Assembly: GCA_001724275.1 (NCBI GenBank)
Contig: MEDZ01000030.1
Location: 1-41,647, forward strand
Source: Gemmatimonadetes bacterium SCN 70-22
Lineage (GTDB): Bacteria; Gemmatimonadota; Gemmatimonadetes; Gemmatimonadales; Gemmatimonadaceae
Length of the DNA: 41,647 nt
Reading direction: 5' to 3'
In this document: one piece after another, positions 41,455-41,647 of the stretch
Layout of the letters: every line of letters begins with the position of its first letter
Position numbering within the stretch: the stretch's first letter is position 1
Translations under genes and position numbers: made by a program
The notes under the pieces: generated by a model
Databases searched by the model: none
Told to the model about the DNA's origin: nothing
What the model saw: only the letters and a program-made list of their open reading frames with translations

Positions 41455-41527
41455 AGCTGACGGCGAGACTCGAACTCGCGACCACCTGATTACAAATCAG
41501 GAGCTCTACCAACTGAGCTACGTCAGC
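41455..41527 (-). tRNA. tRNA-Thr (TGT)
   Basis: 73-base cloverleaf: acceptor GCTGACG/CGTCAGC, D arm GCTCAGTTGGTAGAGC, anticodon loop TTTGTAA with anticodon TGT, T arm GAGTTCGAGTC. It is first in the cluster, about 24 bases downstream of the predicted start of transcription. CCA is not encoded. Confidence 0.95.
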
Positions 41528-41557
41528 GACTTCCCCGCCATTTTGCGCGAGACACAT

Positions 41558-41586
41558 ACGATAGTGGGACCTGCAACTCGTGTCAA
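41558..41586 (-). promoter_or_regulatory. Sigma-70-type promoter of the tRNA cluster
   Basis: On the minus strand a perfect -35 TTGACA (41581-41586), a 17-base spacer and a -10 TATCGT (41558-41563, four of six matches). The likely start of transcription is near 41551, followed by a GC-rich stretch (TCTCGCGC) of the kind seen at stringently controlled stable RNA promoters. It probably drives the four tRNAs and may read on into rpmG-secE-nusG. Confidence 0.7.
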
Positions 41587-41647
41587 CTCAACCAGATACA
41601 CCAGACTCCCCCGCGCCTCGCCCCGGCACCCCACCCCCCAGACCCCT

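Overview
The window is a long, high-GC bacterial chromosome segment dominated by the main ribosomal protein and RNA polymerase superoperon. Nearly all of it is read on the minus strand. The GC-rich third codon positions, a type IV pilus retraction ATPase (a Gram-negative trait), the beta-subunit insertion pattern and the overall sequence style suggest Gemmatimonadota. That placement is inference; no search was run.

In transcription order (right to left): a consensus promoter, four tRNAs in the order Thr(TGT)-Tyr(GTA)-Gly(TCC)-Thr(GGT), rpmG, secE, nusG, rplK, rplA, rplJ, rplL, rpoB, rpoC, a terminator, rpsL, rpsG and a strong UUCG-loop terminator. Next comes a five-gene accessory cassette: a PqqD-like RiPP recognition protein, a lasso-peptide B2-type leader protease, an ABC ATPase, an ABC-2 permease and a nucleotidyltransferase. 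After a 440-base gap the core resumes: fusA, tuf, rpsJ, rplC, rplD, rplW, rplB, rpsS, rplV, rpsC, rplP, rpmC, rpsQ, rplN, rplX, rplE, rpsN, rpsH, rplF, rplR, rpsE, rpmD, rplO, secY, adk, map. The cassette therefore splits the str operon between rpsG and fusA.

The left end (about 1-5.7 kb) is ordinary: a DapA/HOGA-family aldolase running off the edge, pilT and trpS on the minus strand, then suhB-like and bifunctional ftcD genes on the plus strand. ftcD converges on map. The usual infA-rpmJ-rpsM-rpsK-rpsD-rpoA-rplQ continuation of the spc/alpha operon is absent here.

The most interesting points are these. (1) The RiPP/lasso-like cassette has processing and export genes but no visible precursor or cyclase. 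(2) A family of 7-8 base tandem repeats (AGAAGACG / GGGAGAC types) sits in many gaps of the superoperon. They tend to be purine-rich after an upstream stop and pyrimidine-rich before the next start, so several gaps could fold as long hairpins in the mRNA. (3) The 9-mer GCGTTAGGC is over-represented and brings in otherwise rare TTA leucine codons. (4) Several ribosomal proteins carry extensions, notably an approximately 84-residue RGG-type Gly/Arg-rich N-terminus on S5 and an approximately 80-residue Ala/Lys tail on L4. (5) RpoB has an approximately 155-residue insertion near its C-terminus.
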